NCBI GenBank assembly: GCA_027067015.1
Contig: JAMOMS010000073.1
Coordinates: 1-6,688 of the forward strand
From: Campylobacterales bacterium
Lineage (GTDB): Bacteria; Campylobacterota; Campylobacteria; Campylobacterales; Hydrogenimonadaceae
DNA: 6,688 nucleotides
Reading direction: 5' to 3'
The translations under genes and the position numbers were made by a program. This document shows, in pieces, positions 6,230 through 6,688 of the stretch (position 1 is the first letter of the stretch; each line of letters opens with the position of its first letter). The notes under the pieces are model-generated. The model made no database searches, was not told the origin of the DNA, and worked only from the letters and a program-made list of their open reading frames with translations.

Positions 6230-6688
6230 TCTTTTTTAAACGCCAAGCCTTTACCCTTTTAGAACTCCTGTTGGTCGTTCTCATCATGGGGCTGGCTTAC
6301 GCCGTTTTATTCAACACCTCTATTTTTCGCTTAAAGCCCCAAAAGGATCAGGTGAGATTTTCCATAGATAACCCCCTGGCCTTTTTCAAAACGCTTCCGG
6401 GTTACAAAGAGGCCCGCTTTGAGCTTTACCGTCTAGAAAACGGCAAATCTTTGCTTCTTCGTGACGGGGAGCCCATCCCTTTTGACTATACACTGCCTCG
6501 TGCTGTCGCTTACGTTTTACAACCCAATGAAAATCTCTACCCGCTTACCTCCTTTTCATTGCGCGTAGGCGCGAAAACCTATCGTCCCCTTTACGGACTG
6601 GTTTGCACACAAGAAGGATATATGCAACCCGCGCTTCTTGAGACTCCAAAAGGGTGGCTTTATATACACCCTTTTCGCCCAACCCGCC
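6214..6688 (+). CDS. Minor T2SS pseudopilin, cut by the window edge
   Basis: An open frame of 158 residues runs to the right edge without a stop. It begins with a short basic leader (MQSQIVFFKRQA) and a type IV pilin helix FTLLELLLVVLIMGLAYAVLF, with Glu at +5 relative to the predicted cleavage site. That makes it a prepilin-like protein, and its position directly after gspG suggests a minor pseudopilin (GspH, GspI or GspJ class; I cannot tell which). The residue before the cleavage site is Ala12, where Gly is normal. The start is taken as the GTG at 6214, the first possible one after an in-frame TAA. It overlaps gspG by 16 bp and shows no clear ribosome site, so it probably depends on coupling to gspG translation. 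The rest of the visible protein has no motif I recognise. Confidence 0.85.
   Translation, partial: MQSQIVFFKRQAFTLLELLLVVLIMGLAYAVLFNTSIFRLKPQKDQVRFSIDNPLAFFKTLPGYKEARFELYRLENGKSLLLRDGEPIPFDYTLPRAVAYVLQPNENLYPLTSFSLRVGAKTYRPLYGLVCTQEGYMQPALLETPKGWLYIHPFRPTR

Overview
The window holds most of a type II secretion system (T2SS, general secretory pathway) locus and one unrecognised lipoprotein gene. The compact, heavily overlapping genes, the AAGG-type ribosome sites and the TATGATAAAAT promoter-like boxes without a clear -35 suggest a Gram-negative bacterium, most likely a Campylobacterota (Sulfurimonas/Sulfurovum/Hydrogenimonas-like) of medium GC. This placement is inferred from overall resemblance, not from a search.

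Layout. From position 4660 down to the left edge, six minus-strand genes run head to tail: gspL-like (TTG start, 4660-3929), gspM-like (3939-3547), gspN-like (GTG start, 3550-3044), gspC (3060-2230), gspD secretin (2243-438) and the N-terminal part of the gspE ATPase (457 to the left edge, cut off). Every junction overlaps by 4 to 20 bp, so this looks like one translationally coupled operon. Its promoter probably lies at about 4689-4699. To its right, on the same strand but as a separate unit, is a 265-residue lipoprotein gene (5611-4814). It ends at a strong intrinsic terminator (4760-4789) that separates it from the gsp operon. A 177-bp AT-rich spacer (5612-5788) then divides it from a plus-strand pseudopilin operon: gspG (5789-6229), overlapped by a minor pseudopilin gene (6214 to the right edge, cut off).

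How the parts work together. GspE powers assembly from the cytoplasm. GspL and GspM (and the GspN-like protein) would form the inner-membrane platform, and GspC would link this to the outer-membrane channel GspD through its periplasmic domains. GspG would be the main subunit of the periplasmic pseudopilus, with the following gene supplying a minor subunit. GspF, the remaining minor pseudopilins and the prepilin peptidase are not in the window. The same 11-base promoter-like sequence lies upstream of both divergent gsp units, which suggests matched expression.

The main oddities are the very short GspL, GspM and GspN proteins, the minor pseudopilin with Ala instead of Gly before its predicted cleavage site, and the AT-richer lipoprotein gene placed between the two halves of the secretion locus.
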